A stretch of DNA of 64,000 nucleotides from JAJEEA01 sp965243615. Its GTDB lineage: Bacteria; Acidobacteriota; Vicinamibacteria; Vicinamibacterales; UBA8438. This document shows positions 25,626 through 35,280 of this stretch, in pieces. Numbering within the stretch: position 1 is the stretch's first letter; every line of letters begins with the position of its first letter. Below the pieces are notes generated by a model. The model saw nothing but the letters and a program-made list of their open reading frames with translations. It ran no database searches and was not told where the DNA came from. The position numbers and the translations under genes are program-made. Where the stretch lies: contig CBDEVO010000003.1 in assembly GCA_965243615.1 (NCBI GenBank), forward strand, positions 5,332,001 to 5,396,000. The letters are read 5' to 3'.

Positions 25626-27068
25626 TCAGAAGCCGACCAGCGTCTGCAGATAGAAGAAGTCCGCGGTGTCCTCGCTGAAGTCCGCGTCGCGCAGGTAGGC
25701 GCCGCCGAAGAAGCGCCCGTAGCCGATCTCCAGCCCGACCGGACCCGCCGGCAGGCGAAGCGTCACGTCGACCTCGTTGCCCACGTGGGAAGAACCGGCG
25801 GCACCGTCGGCCCGGTGCACGACGGCGCCGCCGACGTTGTACCACGCGTCCGTGCCGGGCGCCGACAGCGCGAAGTCCTGCAGGGCGACGCGCAGCGTCG
25901 TTCGGCGAGGGAGCGCCGCCTCGACCGTGACCTCGGCGTTGCGCAGGTTCTGCAGCGCAAAGAGGTCCATGTAGCCGTAGTAGGCGTGGCCCAGCGGATA
26001 GAGCTGGTCGAAGGTGCGGTGGACGCGGTCGGCCGGGTCGTCGTCGCCGCTGCCCAGGTTGAAGGCGGCCCCGAGCTTCAGCCGGCCCGGCAGGGCAGTC
26101 ACGTAGGACCCGCCGACGTGGACGAGAGACGCCCGGTGGTCCAGGCCGCCGTAGCTCCCAGACTGGGCGGCCACCTCTCCGTCGAACGCCCAGGGCCCCC
26201 GCCGCGTCTCGACGCGGGTGCCCACGGTGTGAACGGCGTCGTCGAGGCGCGCCGCCCGGCGCAGCAGCCAGTAACCCTCGACGATGCCGCCGGGAAGGAT
26301 CGACGCGTCGGTGTAGTAGACGCCGTAGAGCTGGCTGTTGAGCATCCGGCTGCCGGTGGGTCCGTGGTCGTTGAACCCGGTCGGAGTGACCGGCACCAGC
26401 CGCGTGGCGAACGCGTCGACCTCGCGGCACGGACCCGCGCCCACCCGCGCCCGCACCCCGTCGAAGACGCGCGCGGTGTTGACCCACTCGAGCGGCGACA
26501 CCATGCGCTGCGAGCCGTAGACGAGCTTCTGCCGCCCGATGCGCACCGAGACCCGGACCCTTCCCGGGGAGGGCGGTGCGACGTCCAGGTACGCCTGATG
26601 GAAATCGAACTGGTCGGCGAAGGTGTTGGGTGTCCGCGTCTCGCTGATCGCCTGCTCGCCGTGTATGCGGGCGTCCTGCAGCTCGACGATGGCGGTCACC
26701 CGGTCGGTCGGCTCCCACGTCAGGCCGAACCGGAGCCGCGAGAGCAGGTAGTCCTCGTCGTTGCCGGGCCGCGCGGCGTCGAACCTGGCGTTGCGGCGGC
26801 TCTCGGTCCGCATGCGGACCTGCGAGCCCAGGGTGAGGCCCGGCAGGATCTCGCGCCAGTCGGCGGGTTCCTCGATCTCGGCCTGCGCCGTCGACGCGGA
26901 TGCCCGCGCGCCGGGGGCCGCCTCGCTGCCCTGCGCGCCGTCCTTGCCGGGCTCGGCGGCACCGGGCGCGGCGAAGGCCACTGCCCAATACAGGCCCAGC
27001 GCGGCCACCGCGCAGGGGCCGCGACCCGCGCTCGGGCGGGCAGGGCAGCAAGCGTCTCGTGTGCGCAT
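25626..27068 (-). CDS. Alginate-export-family outer-membrane porin
   Basis: 480 residues. After an N-terminal hydrophobic segment (VAALGLYWAVAFAAPGAAEP) and a linker, the barrel begins LTLGSQVRMRTESRRNARFD and continues with NDEDYLLSRLRFGLTWEPTD, QAYLDVAPP, VSVRIGRQKLVYGSQRM and VYYTDASI, the sequence of blocks seen in Alginate_exp (AlgE-like) proteins. It ends FFYLQTLVGF with the C-terminal Phe. Family members are general or anionic-substrate porins, and export of alginate itself is not implied. It is convergent with the large TonB-dependent receptor. Confidence 0.85.
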   Translation of the reverse strand: MRTRDACCPARPSAGRGPCAVAALGLYWAVAFAAPGAAEPGKDGAQGSEAAPGARASASTAQAEIEEPADWREILPGLTLGSQVRMRTESRRNARFDAARPGNDEDYLLSRLRFGLTWEPTDRVTAIVELQDARIHGEQAISETRTPNTFADQFDFHQAYLDVAPPSPGRVRVSVRIGRQKLVYGSQRMVSPLEWVNTARVFDGVRARVGAGPCREVDAFATRLVPVTPTGFNDHGPTGSRMLNSQLYGVYYTDASILPGGIVEGYWLLRRAARLDDAVHTVGTRVETRRGPWAFDGEVAAQSGSYGGLDHRASLVHVGGSYVTALPGRLKLGAAFNLGSGDDDPADRVHRTFDQLYPLGHAYYGYMDLFALQNLRNAEVTVEAALPRRTTLRVALQDFALSAPGTDAWYNVGGAVVHRADGAAGSSHVGNEVDVTLRLPAGPVGLEIGYGRFFGGAYLRDADFSEDTADFFYLQTLVGF

Positions 27069-27371
27069 GCCGCAACACGGTTCAACATTCGTGCCAACTG
27101 TCGCGAGCCGACCCGCGTCAGTCCCGACTCCTCATTCGCGTCCGTGAACAGGGGCGCCGGGGACACCGGCCGCGTCCTGCCGGGCACGGTCGTCGTCTCC
27201 GCCCCGGTCGTTCTCATGTAGATTCGCACCTCGGGGGCAGACATTCTTGTAACCGCCCGGCGTGCCCCACTACGCGGGTCCCGGGGTCGCGCAGCAGCCG
27301 CTGCGTCCGGGGCCGGCTTCCTTGACATCGGTCCGGCGGCGTGTGAGGTTTCAGAAAGTAATACTCCGACC
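27069..27371 (+). other. Intergenic region before the truncated AbrB gene
   Basis: No gene is seen. TTGACA occurs at 27325-27330, and a small palindrome AGTAATACT sits about 10 bases before the ATG at 27372, where AbrB-type antitoxins usually bind their operators. The promoter is not certain. Confidence 0.35.
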
Positions 27372-27506
27372 ATGAGGATAACCACCAAGGGTCAGGTGAC
27401 CATCCCCCAGCGGCTCAGGGCGAAGTTCGGCCTGCTGCCCCATACGGACGTGACCTTCGAGGAGGGGGACGGCTGCGTCGGAAACGTCGCTGGCGTTCGC
27501 CGATGA
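27372..27506 (+). pseudogene. Truncated AbrB/MazE-type antitoxin
   Basis: 44 codons. MRITTKGQVTIPQRLRAKFG then LLPHTDVTFEE is the SpoVT/AbrB swapped-hairpin DNA-binding domain of VapB/MazE antitoxins. Intact members have about 75-90 residues and a C-terminal toxin-neutralising tail. Here the frame diverges after GDGCVGNV and stops at 27504. The remnants of a PIN-domain toxin follow in another frame. The pair looks like a decayed VapBC locus. Confidence 0.7.
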
Positions 27507-27537
27507 AGGCCTGCTCGACCGCAGCCTGAACGCGCTC

Positions 27538-27640
27538 ATGGTCGAACGCCCCACGATTGTGCTGGCAGAGCTGCGCTACGGCATCGCCCGTATGCCGGCC
27601 GGCCGCCGGAAATCGAGTCTGCTGCAGTACCATTGGCCAA
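27538..27640 (+). pseudogene. Remnant of a VapC-type PIN-domain toxin
   Basis: The peptide VERPTIVLAELRYGIARMPA then GRRKSSLLQ matches the central segment of VapC toxins (a hydrophobic strand, then ELRYGI and PAGRR). The N-terminal DTNV/ISE catalytic part and the C-terminal acidic residues are missing. Only about 35 recognisable residues remain, directly behind the truncated antitoxin. Confidence 0.55.
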
Positions 27641-27754
27641 CTACCAGCGACCGGCCGGCCCCGACCCCGGTGCCAGCGCTCCGGCAGTTCCTTCAGCGTC
27701 ACGCCGGGGACGTCCGCGGCCTCCGGCAATCCTTCCGGCGCCTCGAAGACCGGG

Positions 27755-27937
27755 TTGCACGGCGACCCCGGCGAGCTGCATGTGCTGGTTGTAGAAGGCG
27801 GGGGTCATCGGGGGTCCGGTGTTGAAACCGAGAATACAGCGGTCGAAGGCGCTATGGTCGGTGTACGAGTCGGCCGGGTGCGACTCGCGGTACGCGAGTT
27901 GCAGCATCGTCATCGCCGCCCCCGCCGCCGGGCGCCG
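27755..27937 (-). pseudogene. Fragment of the secreted protein family found intact at 48689-51962
   Basis: The minus strand encodes about 60 residues including SHPADSYTDHSAFDRCILGF and NTGPPMTPAFYNQHMQL. The intact gene at 48689-49690 has PADSWLDFSTYDRCILGF and NAGPPMNPSAYNNNMQL at the same place. No start or remaining gene is found on either side, so it is a relic. It shares this 500-base stretch (27507-28007), otherwise without genes, with the antitoxin and toxin remnants. Confidence 0.7.
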
Positions 27938-28007
27938 GCGCGGCGTCACCCGCGTCGACAGGGCGTCCCCATCGGAGTAGGATGCACGAGGAAGCCAGGA
28001 GAGATCC

Positions 28008-29213
28008 ATGCCGAACAGAGTCAGCCGTCGCGAACTGCTGGCCGGGGCAATCGCCGCGGCGGCGATGCCGGCCGCCGCCGGGCGCGCCCTGGGGCAGGGC
28101 GCCGACACCACCCGGCAGGCGGGGTCGGGGGCCAGCGCGCTGGGCGCCCGCTCGCCCCACGTGACGATCCAGCGCGACGCCCGGGGACCGGTCGCCTCGC
28201 GCACGCCGCTGCAGGACCTGCAGGGCACCATCACGCCGTCCGACCTCCATTTCGAGCGCCACCACGCCGGCATCCCCGCCGTCGACCCCGACGACTACCG
28301 GCTGCTGGTCCACGGCATGGTCGAGCGGCCGATGGTGTTCACCCTCGCCGACCTCAAGCGCTTCCCGGCCACGTCGCGCATCTGCTTCCTCGAGTGCTCG
28401 GGCAACTACCCGACGGGGGCGGGGCCCGAGACGAAGCCCGAGGCGGTCTGCGGCATGACGTCGACGACGGAGTGGACGGGCGTGTCGCTGGCCACGCTCT
28501 TCCGCGAGGTCGGGGCCAGTCCCGACGCAACGTGGTTCCTCGCAGAGGGCCAGGACGCGGCGGTGATGACGCGCAGCGTCCCGATGGAGAAGGCGCGGGA
28601 CGACGCCTTCGTGGCCTACGCCCAGAACGGCGAGGCGCTCCGGCCGGGGCAGGGCTACCCGGCGCGGCTGCTCCTGCCGGGGTGGGAGGGCAACTCGAAC
28701 GTCAAGTGGCTGCGGCGCCTCGAGCTCGCCGACCGGCCGTTCATGACCCGCGAGGAGACCTCGAAGTACACCGACCCGCTGGCCGACGGCACCGCGCGGC
28801 AGTTCAGCTTCGTCTTCGACGCCCGCTCCATCATCACCGCGCCGGCGTGGCCCGATGTCGTCGAGCCGGGGTGGATCGAGCTGCGCGGCATCGCGTGGTC
28901 GGGACGGGGCGCCATCGCCCGGGTCGAGGTGAGCACCGACGGCGGGCGCACCTGGCAGGAGGCGCGCCTGCAGGCGCCGGTGCTGCGGCAGGCGCACACG
29001 CGCTTCCGCCACCTGTGGCGCTGGGACGGGGCCGAGACCGAGATCATGAGCCGGGCCGTCGACGACACCGGCTACGTGCAGCCGACGCGGGCCGCGCTCA
29101 GGGCCGAGCGTGGGCGGCGGGCCCGGCGGTACCACCTGAACCCCATCACCGCGTGGCGCATCCGGCCGGGCGGGCAGGTCGAGTACCGGGTGGAGGAGCC
29201 ATGGGACGCCTAG
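28008..29213 (+). CDS. soxC: SoxC-type sulfite dehydrogenase molybdopterin subunit
   Basis: 401 residues. A twin-arginine signal (SRRELLAGAIAAAAMPAAAG) directs the folded molybdoenzyme to the periplasm. The sulfite-oxidase core follows: YRLLVHGMVERPMVFTLADL, the Mo-ligand cysteine in CFLECSGN (C130), LFREVG, and LLLPGWEGNSNVKWLRRLEL. A dimerisation domain with VEVSTDGGRTWQEARL and RFRHLWRWDG closes it. These blocks are characteristic of SoxC rather than YedY. The next gene, overlapping by 13 bases, is its cytochrome partner. No other sox genes (A, B, X, Y, Z) are in the window, so the physiological substrate may simply be sulfite. Confidence 0.93.
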   Translation: MPNRVSRRELLAGAIAAAAMPAAAGRALGQGADTTRQAGSGASALGARSPHVTIQRDARGPVASRTPLQDLQGTITPSDLHFERHHAGIPAVDPDDYRLLVHGMVERPMVFTLADLKRFPATSRICFLECSGNYPTGAGPETKPEAVCGMTSTTEWTGVSLATLFREVGASPDATWFLAEGQDAAVMTRSVPMEKARDDAFVAYAQNGEALRPGQGYPARLLLPGWEGNSNVKWLRRLELADRPFMTREETSKYTDPLADGTARQFSFVFDARSIITAPAWPDVVEPGWIELRGIAWSGRGAIARVEVSTDGGRTWQEARLQAPVLRQAHTRFRHLWRWDGAETEIMSRAVDDTGYVQPTRAALRAERGRRARRYHLNPITAWRIRPGGQVEYRVEEPWDA

Positions 29214-29776
29214 TCCGCACCGCGTGCGCCGCCTTCGCGTTGCTCGCCGGCTGCGCCGCGACCGGCGCGGCGCAGCCGCCGGCCGAGGGGCTCGGGTTCG
29301 GCCGCCCCGCGACCCCGGCCGAGATCGCCGCGTGGGACATCGACGTCATGCCCGATGGCGCCGGCCTCCCCGAGGGCTCGGGGACGGCCGCCAGCGGCGC
29401 CCCGGTCTACGCCGAGAGGTGCGCCGTCTGCCACGGGCCGGCCGGCGAAGGCGGCGTCGCGGACCGGCTGGTGGGCTACGACCCCGCCAGCACGCCTCCG
29501 TTCGGCCCGCGCTACGAGGCGTGGCGCGCCGGTCGCGGCGACGTGCCGTTCTCGGTCGGCAACTACTGGCCCTACGCAACGACCCTCTTCGACTACATCC
29601 GCCGCGCGATGCCGACCGACGCGCCCGGCACCCTCGCCCCCGACGAGGTCTACGGCCTCGTCGCCTGGATTCTCGCCGAGAACGGCCTCGTCGCGCGCGA
29701 CGCGGTCATGAACGCCGAGACGCTGCCCGCGGTGGAGATGCCGGCCCGCGGCATCTTCGTCCCCCAGGAGCGGTAG
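29201..29776 (+). CDS. soxD: SoxD-like monohaem c-type cytochrome
   Basis: 191 residues. A lipoprotein-type signal (lipobox LAGC, Cys 18) is followed by LGFGRPATPAEIAAWDIDV, a block specific to SoxD proteins, then one haem site CAVCH (74-78) and a probable axial Met in RRAMPTDAPGTLA. It is the electron-accepting partner of SoxC, passing electrons from sulfite to the respiratory chain. It is shorter than the dihaem SoxD of Paracoccus. ATG 29201 lies inside the 3' end of soxC, so the two are translationally coupled. Confidence 0.92.
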   Translation: MGRLVRTACAAFALLAGCAATGAAQPPAEGLGFGRPATPAEIAAWDIDVMPDGAGLPEGSGTAASGAPVYAERCAVCHGPAGEGGVADRLVGYDPASTPPFGPRYEAWRAGRGDVPFSVGNYWPYATTLFDYIRRAMPTDAPGTLAPDEVYGLVAWILAENGLVARDAVMNAETLPAVEMPARGIFVPQER

Positions 29777-29843
29777 TCGTCCGCCGGCATCCGGCTCACA
29801 GGATCGACACTTGGAGGTAGTGCGGCGCCGGCCCGAGCTGTCG

Positions 29844-32237
29844 ATGGCGCGTCCCGTCGGCGGTGGCGGCCTGACCGCTTTCGCCTCGGCCTGCTGCCTC
29901 GTCCTGTTCTGCGCCGCGGCCGTGGCGGCCCAGGACGGCGGGTCGATCTGGGGCGTCGTCGAGGACGAGCTCGGCGGCCTGCTGCCCGGGGTGACGGTCA
30001 CCGCGCAGCATTCGGCGACCGGCCTGGTGCGAAGCGTCGTGGCCAACGACGCCGGCATCTACCAGATCGCGCCGCTGCCGGCGGGAGACTACGAGGTGAC
30101 CGTCTTTCTCCCCGGGTTCCGCGGCGACCCCGCCACGGCGACGGTGGCGGGGGCGGGGGCGGAGGCGATCGTCGACTTCACCTTGTCGATCGCGCCGCTG
30201 GCCGAAACCGTCACCGTGACGCGGACCGAGCAGAGTCTCGACGACGTGCCCAACGCGGTGGCGGTGCTGGGACCCGAGGCGCTCGGCTTCACCGAGCGGA
30301 AGGCGTCGCTCGACGAAGCGCTGCGCGGTGTCCCCGGCCTGACCGTCCAGAACCGTCGCGACTACGGGCTGACCGGCGGCATCGCCCTGAGCGTCCGCGC
30401 CCCGCCGTCCGAGCCCATGCTCGGCATCCGCGGACTGGCCGTCGTCCAGGACGGGATACCGCTCACCACCACCGACGGGACCACCGAGCCCGGCAACGTC
30501 GACCTCGGGGCGGTGCGGCGCATCGAGGTCATCCGCGGCCCGAGCTCGGTCCTCTACGGCAACGCCGCCGGCGGGGTGATCAACCTCGTCACCGAGATCG
30601 ATCCGACGCGGCGGCTGACGATACGGCCCGACCTGCAGTGGGGCAGCTACGGCTACCAGCGGCAGCAGCTCCGGGTCGACGGCCGCAACGACCGCGGCAC
30701 GCGGTTCATGGGCAGCGTCAGCCGCTTCCTCACCGACGGCTGGCGCCGCCACAGCCAGGCCGAGGTCCGCCAGGCCAACGTGGTCGTCCGGCAGGCGCTC
30801 TCGCCGCGGACCGAGCTGTCCCTCGTCTTCAACCACTACGATCTGCCGTTCGCCGCGAACCCGGCCTACCTGACGGCGGCGGAGGCGGCCGATCCCCGGC
30901 TGCCGGCGGCGGAGCGGGGCCAGGACCCGCAGCAGCCGAGCCGCTGGTTGGGCGGCACGACCGTCGCCAGGGAGAACTGGGGTGAATCGGCCCTGCAGAT
31001 GCAAGGCGGGGCGACCCTCGAGCACCGATTCTCGGGGGCGCATGTCCTGAACGCCACCGTCTGGGCCGCCCGCCGGCGGGTGGACACCGCCCTGGTCAAC
31101 CGCACCCTCGACCTGAGCCGTCGCGGGACCGGCCTCCGATCGACGTATCAGGGCGCGGCCGAGGTCGGCTCGACCACGTTCAGGTGGACGGCCGGGGTGG
31201 ACGCGTCGTCGAAGGACGAGAACCGGCTGGACTACCGCTTTCTGCCGCCGTTCGTCGTCGGCGGCACCGCCCACCGCGGCGCCCTGAACTTCGACCAGCA
31301 GGAGCTGGTGGCGTCGGCGGCGCCCTTCGGCCAGTTGAGCGTCTCGCCCCACCCGCGGGTCACGCTGACGTCCGGGGCGCGCTACGACCACTACCGTTTC
31401 CGGGCGGTGGACCGGAAACTCGACGACGGCGATCAGTCGGGCCGCCGCACGATGAGCGCCCACAGCCCCACCCTCGGCATGACGGTGGCGGTGGCGCCGG
31501 GCCTCAACGTCTACGGCAACCTCGCGACCGCCTACGAGACGCCCATCACCGCCGAGCTCGCGCGGTCGCCGGACGAGCGGGGCGGGTTCAACCACGAGCT
31601 GGACCCGTCGCGGCTCCGGAGCCACGAGTTCGGCGTGCGCGGGCTGATCGAGCCGGCCCGGCTGCAATACGAGGTCGCCGCCTACCGCTCGCGCCTGCTG
31701 AGTCAGATAGTGGCCATCCGTCCCAGCGCCGTCGCGCTCTACTACGTCAACGCCGGCGAGACCGCGCGCAACGGCGTCGAGTTGTCGCTGGGCTGGCGGC
31801 CCACGGCCCGCTTCGAGGCCCGGCTCGCCTACACCCACCAGGACTTCGTCTTCCGCCGATACGTGCTCGGAGGTGTCGACCACTCGGGCAAGCGCGAGCC
31901 CGGTGCGCCGCCGGGCCGCCTGTTCGCGGGTGTCGACTACGCGGCGCCGTTCCGCCTGCAGGCGAGCGCGTCGGTGCGCTGGGTCGACGAGTACTTCGTC
32001 ACGAACGCCAACGAGGCGGCGGCGACCAACTGGGCCTACACGGTGGTCGATCTGCGCTTCGGGTGGGTCGGTCGGGTGGGCGACGTCGACGTGCAGCCCT
32101 TCGCGGGCATCGACAACCTGTTCAACGAGCGCTACAACTCGTCGGGCCTGGTCAACCACTTCAGCCGCCGGTACTACCGGCCCTCGCCCGACCGGGAGAT
32201 CTACGTCGGGCTCACCCTCGGCGGCGGGTTGCGGTAG
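29844..32237 (+). CDS. TonB-dependent receptor with N-terminal regulatory-like domain
   Basis: About 797 residues from ATG 29844. Alternative starts are TTG 29811 and GTG 29820 close to a GGAGG at 29813-29817. A signal peptide (ASACCLVLFCAAAVAAQ) precedes a CarboxypepD_reg-like domain (LPGVTVTAQHSATG, YEVTVFLPGFRG). Then come a well-formed plug (ETVTVTRTEQSLDDVPNAV, LGIRGLAVVQDGIPL, VRRIEVIRGPSSVLYGNAAG) and a 22-strand-type barrel ending in YVGLTLGGGLR. The conserved plug is of siderophore/metal-receptor type, unlike the Oar-like receptor at 22191. It lies about 70 bases after soxD on the same strand and may share its transcript. Ligand unknown. Confidence 0.9.
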   Translation: MARPVGGGGLTAFASACCLVLFCAAAVAAQDGGSIWGVVEDELGGLLPGVTVTAQHSATGLVRSVVANDAGIYQIAPLPAGDYEVTVFLPGFRGDPATATVAGAGAEAIVDFTLSIAPLAETVTVTRTEQSLDDVPNAVAVLGPEALGFTERKASLDEALRGVPGLTVQNRRDYGLTGGIALSVRAPPSEPMLGIRGLAVVQDGIPLTTTDGTTEPGNVDLGAVRRIEVIRGPSSVLYGNAAGGVINLVTEIDPTRRLTIRPDLQWGSYGYQRQQLRVDGRNDRGTRFMGSVSRFLTDGWRRHSQAEVRQANVVVRQALSPRTELSLVFNHYDLPFAANPAYLTAAEAADPRLPAAERGQDPQQPSRWLGGTTVARENWGESALQMQGGATLEHRFSGAHVLNATVWAARRRVDTALVNRTLDLSRRGTGLRSTYQGAAEVGSTTFRWTAGVDASSKDENRLDYRFLPPFVVGGTAHRGALNFDQQELVASAAPFGQLSVSPHPRVTLTSGARYDHYRFRAVDRKLDDGDQSGRRTMSAHSPTLGMTVAVAPGLNVYGNLATAYETPITAELARSPDERGGFNHELDPSRLRSHEFGVRGLIEPARLQYEVAAYRSRLLSQIVAIRPSAVALYYVNAGETARNGVELSLGWRPTARFEARLAYTHQDFVFRRYVLGGVDHSGKREPGAPPGRLFAGVDYAAPFRLQASASVRWVDEYFVTNANEAAATNWAYTVVDLRFGWVGRVGDVDVQPFAGIDNLFNERYNSSGLVNHFSRRYYRPSPDREIYVGLTLGGGLR

Positions 32238-32287
32238 CGAGACGTCGTTACCCGATCGGGCGGCCCCGTCTCTCTCGGGCCGGCCGT

Positions 32288-33839
<1,552 letters not shown>

Positions 33840-34012
33840 GCGGACGCGATCGTAACGCCTCCCGCCGGAACCGCGCCACCGCCTGACCCAGGGGAGGCGA
33901 TGCCGCTCGACGAACGCCGGCGCGGCAACAGCATCTTCTCGAGCGCGCCGCCGCCCCGTCCCTGGACCACGGAGGATTGCCGCAACCAAGGGCCCTGCGT
34001 TACGCTTCACAC

Positions 34013-35209
34013 GTGGCCGTTTTCGAGCCTCCGGCGCCATCCCCGGCCGTCCCCGCGGCCGTTCCCGAGGCGGCGGCGCCCAAGGCGGCCGCGCGGGCCG
34101 TCCCCTGGCCCCTGCTCGCCGTCGCGTTCGCGTCGACGAGCGTCATCGTCGGGGCGCTCTGGGACATCTCCTGGCACCGGTCCATCGGCCGGGACTCGTT
34201 CTGGACGCCGGCCCACATCGCCATCTACCTGGGCGGCATCGTGGCGGGGCTCTCGTGCGGCTGGCTGGTGCTGCGCACCACCTTCGCGGCCAGCCCGAAA
34301 GACCGGGCCCACGGCGTGTCGTTCTGGGGTTTCCGGGGTCCGCTTGGGGCCTGGCTGTGCATCTGGGGCGCGCTGGCGATGATCGCGTCGGCCCCCCTCG
34401 ACGACTGGTGGCACAACGCGTACGGGCTCGATGTCGAGATACTGAGCCCGCCCCACGTCGTCCTCGCGATGGGCATCTGCGGCATCGGCGTCGGGGCGAT
34501 GCTGATGGCGCTGGTCCGGCAGAATCGCGCTCCGGCCGCCGACCGGGTCCTCCGGAGCCTGTACATCTATGCCGGCGGCCTGCTCATCCTGATGGTGGCG
34601 ACCCTGCTCACCGAGTACGTCATGCTGCCGAACGACCAGCACGCCCCCGCCTTCTTCCTCGTGAGCGCCGCCGTCTTTCCCTTCCTGCTGACGGGCATCG
34701 CACGCGGCTCGGCGTCGCGCTGGGGCGCCACCGCCGCCGCCGGCGTCTACATGGGCGTCACCCTGCTCATGATGTGGACGCTGCAGCTGTTTCCCGCTCA
34801 GCCGATGCTGGCCCCGATACTGCGTCAGATCGACAGCATGGTGCCGCCGTCGTTCCCGATCCTGCTCGTGGTCCCGGCCCTCGTCATCGACGCGGTCGTA
34901 CGCCGGGTCCCGGCCGGCGTCGGCGGCGTTCGCCGCCTCGCGCTGGCCGGCGCCGCGGGCGTTGGCGCGATGCTGGCCCTGACCGCCGCGCAGTGGCCGT
35001 TCGCCGGGTTCCTTCTCACCGAGCCCGCCCGGAACTTCTTCTTCGCGGCCGACCAGTTCGGCTACGACGTGGCGCCGGGCGCCTTCCAGTACGAGTTCTG
35101 GGGCGGGCCGATGACGGCGGGTGCCGCGGGCTGGGTGGCGGTCGTCGCCGCCGTCAATGGCGCCCTCGGCCTGTGGTGGGGCGACTGGATGGCTCGGGTC
35201 CGGAGATAG
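34013..35209 (+). CDS. Polytopic membrane protein of unknown function
   Basis: 398 residues from GTG 34013 (a TTG at 33977 is possible). A Pro/Ala-rich N-terminal tail is followed by about ten hydrophobic segments, for example LLAVAFASTSVIVGALWDIS and VVLAMGICGIGVGAMLMALV. Several His/Trp positions lie at membrane edges (ISWHRSIG, TPAHIAIYLG, DDWWHNAYGLD, SPPHVVLAMG), which could bind metal or haem. I do not recognise the family. A gene with a FixH-like domain and histidine motifs follows 71 bases downstream, and the two may act together in metal handling or respiratory-complex assembly (inference). Confidence 0.75.
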   Translation: MAVFEPPAPSPAVPAAVPEAAAPKAAARAVPWPLLAVAFASTSVIVGALWDISWHRSIGRDSFWTPAHIAIYLGGIVAGLSCGWLVLRTTFAASPKDRAHGVSFWGFRGPLGAWLCIWGALAMIASAPLDDWWHNAYGLDVEILSPPHVVLAMGICGIGVGAMLMALVRQNRAPAADRVLRSLYIYAGGLLILMVATLLTEYVMLPNDQHAPAFFLVSAAVFPFLLTGIARGSASRWGATAAAGVYMGVTLLMMWTLQLFPAQPMLAPILRQIDSMVPPSFPILLVVPALVIDAVVRRVPAGVGGVRRLALAGAAGVGAMLALTAAQWPFAGFLLTEPARNFFFAADQFGYDVAPGAFQYEFWGGPMTAGAAGWVAVVAAVNGALGLWWGDWMARVRR

Positions 35210-35280
35210 CGTGGCCGCCTCGCAGGTTCTTCGTACCGACCTTGATTTCGGGGTACCTCCGTTTCGCGCACTCCCCGCGG

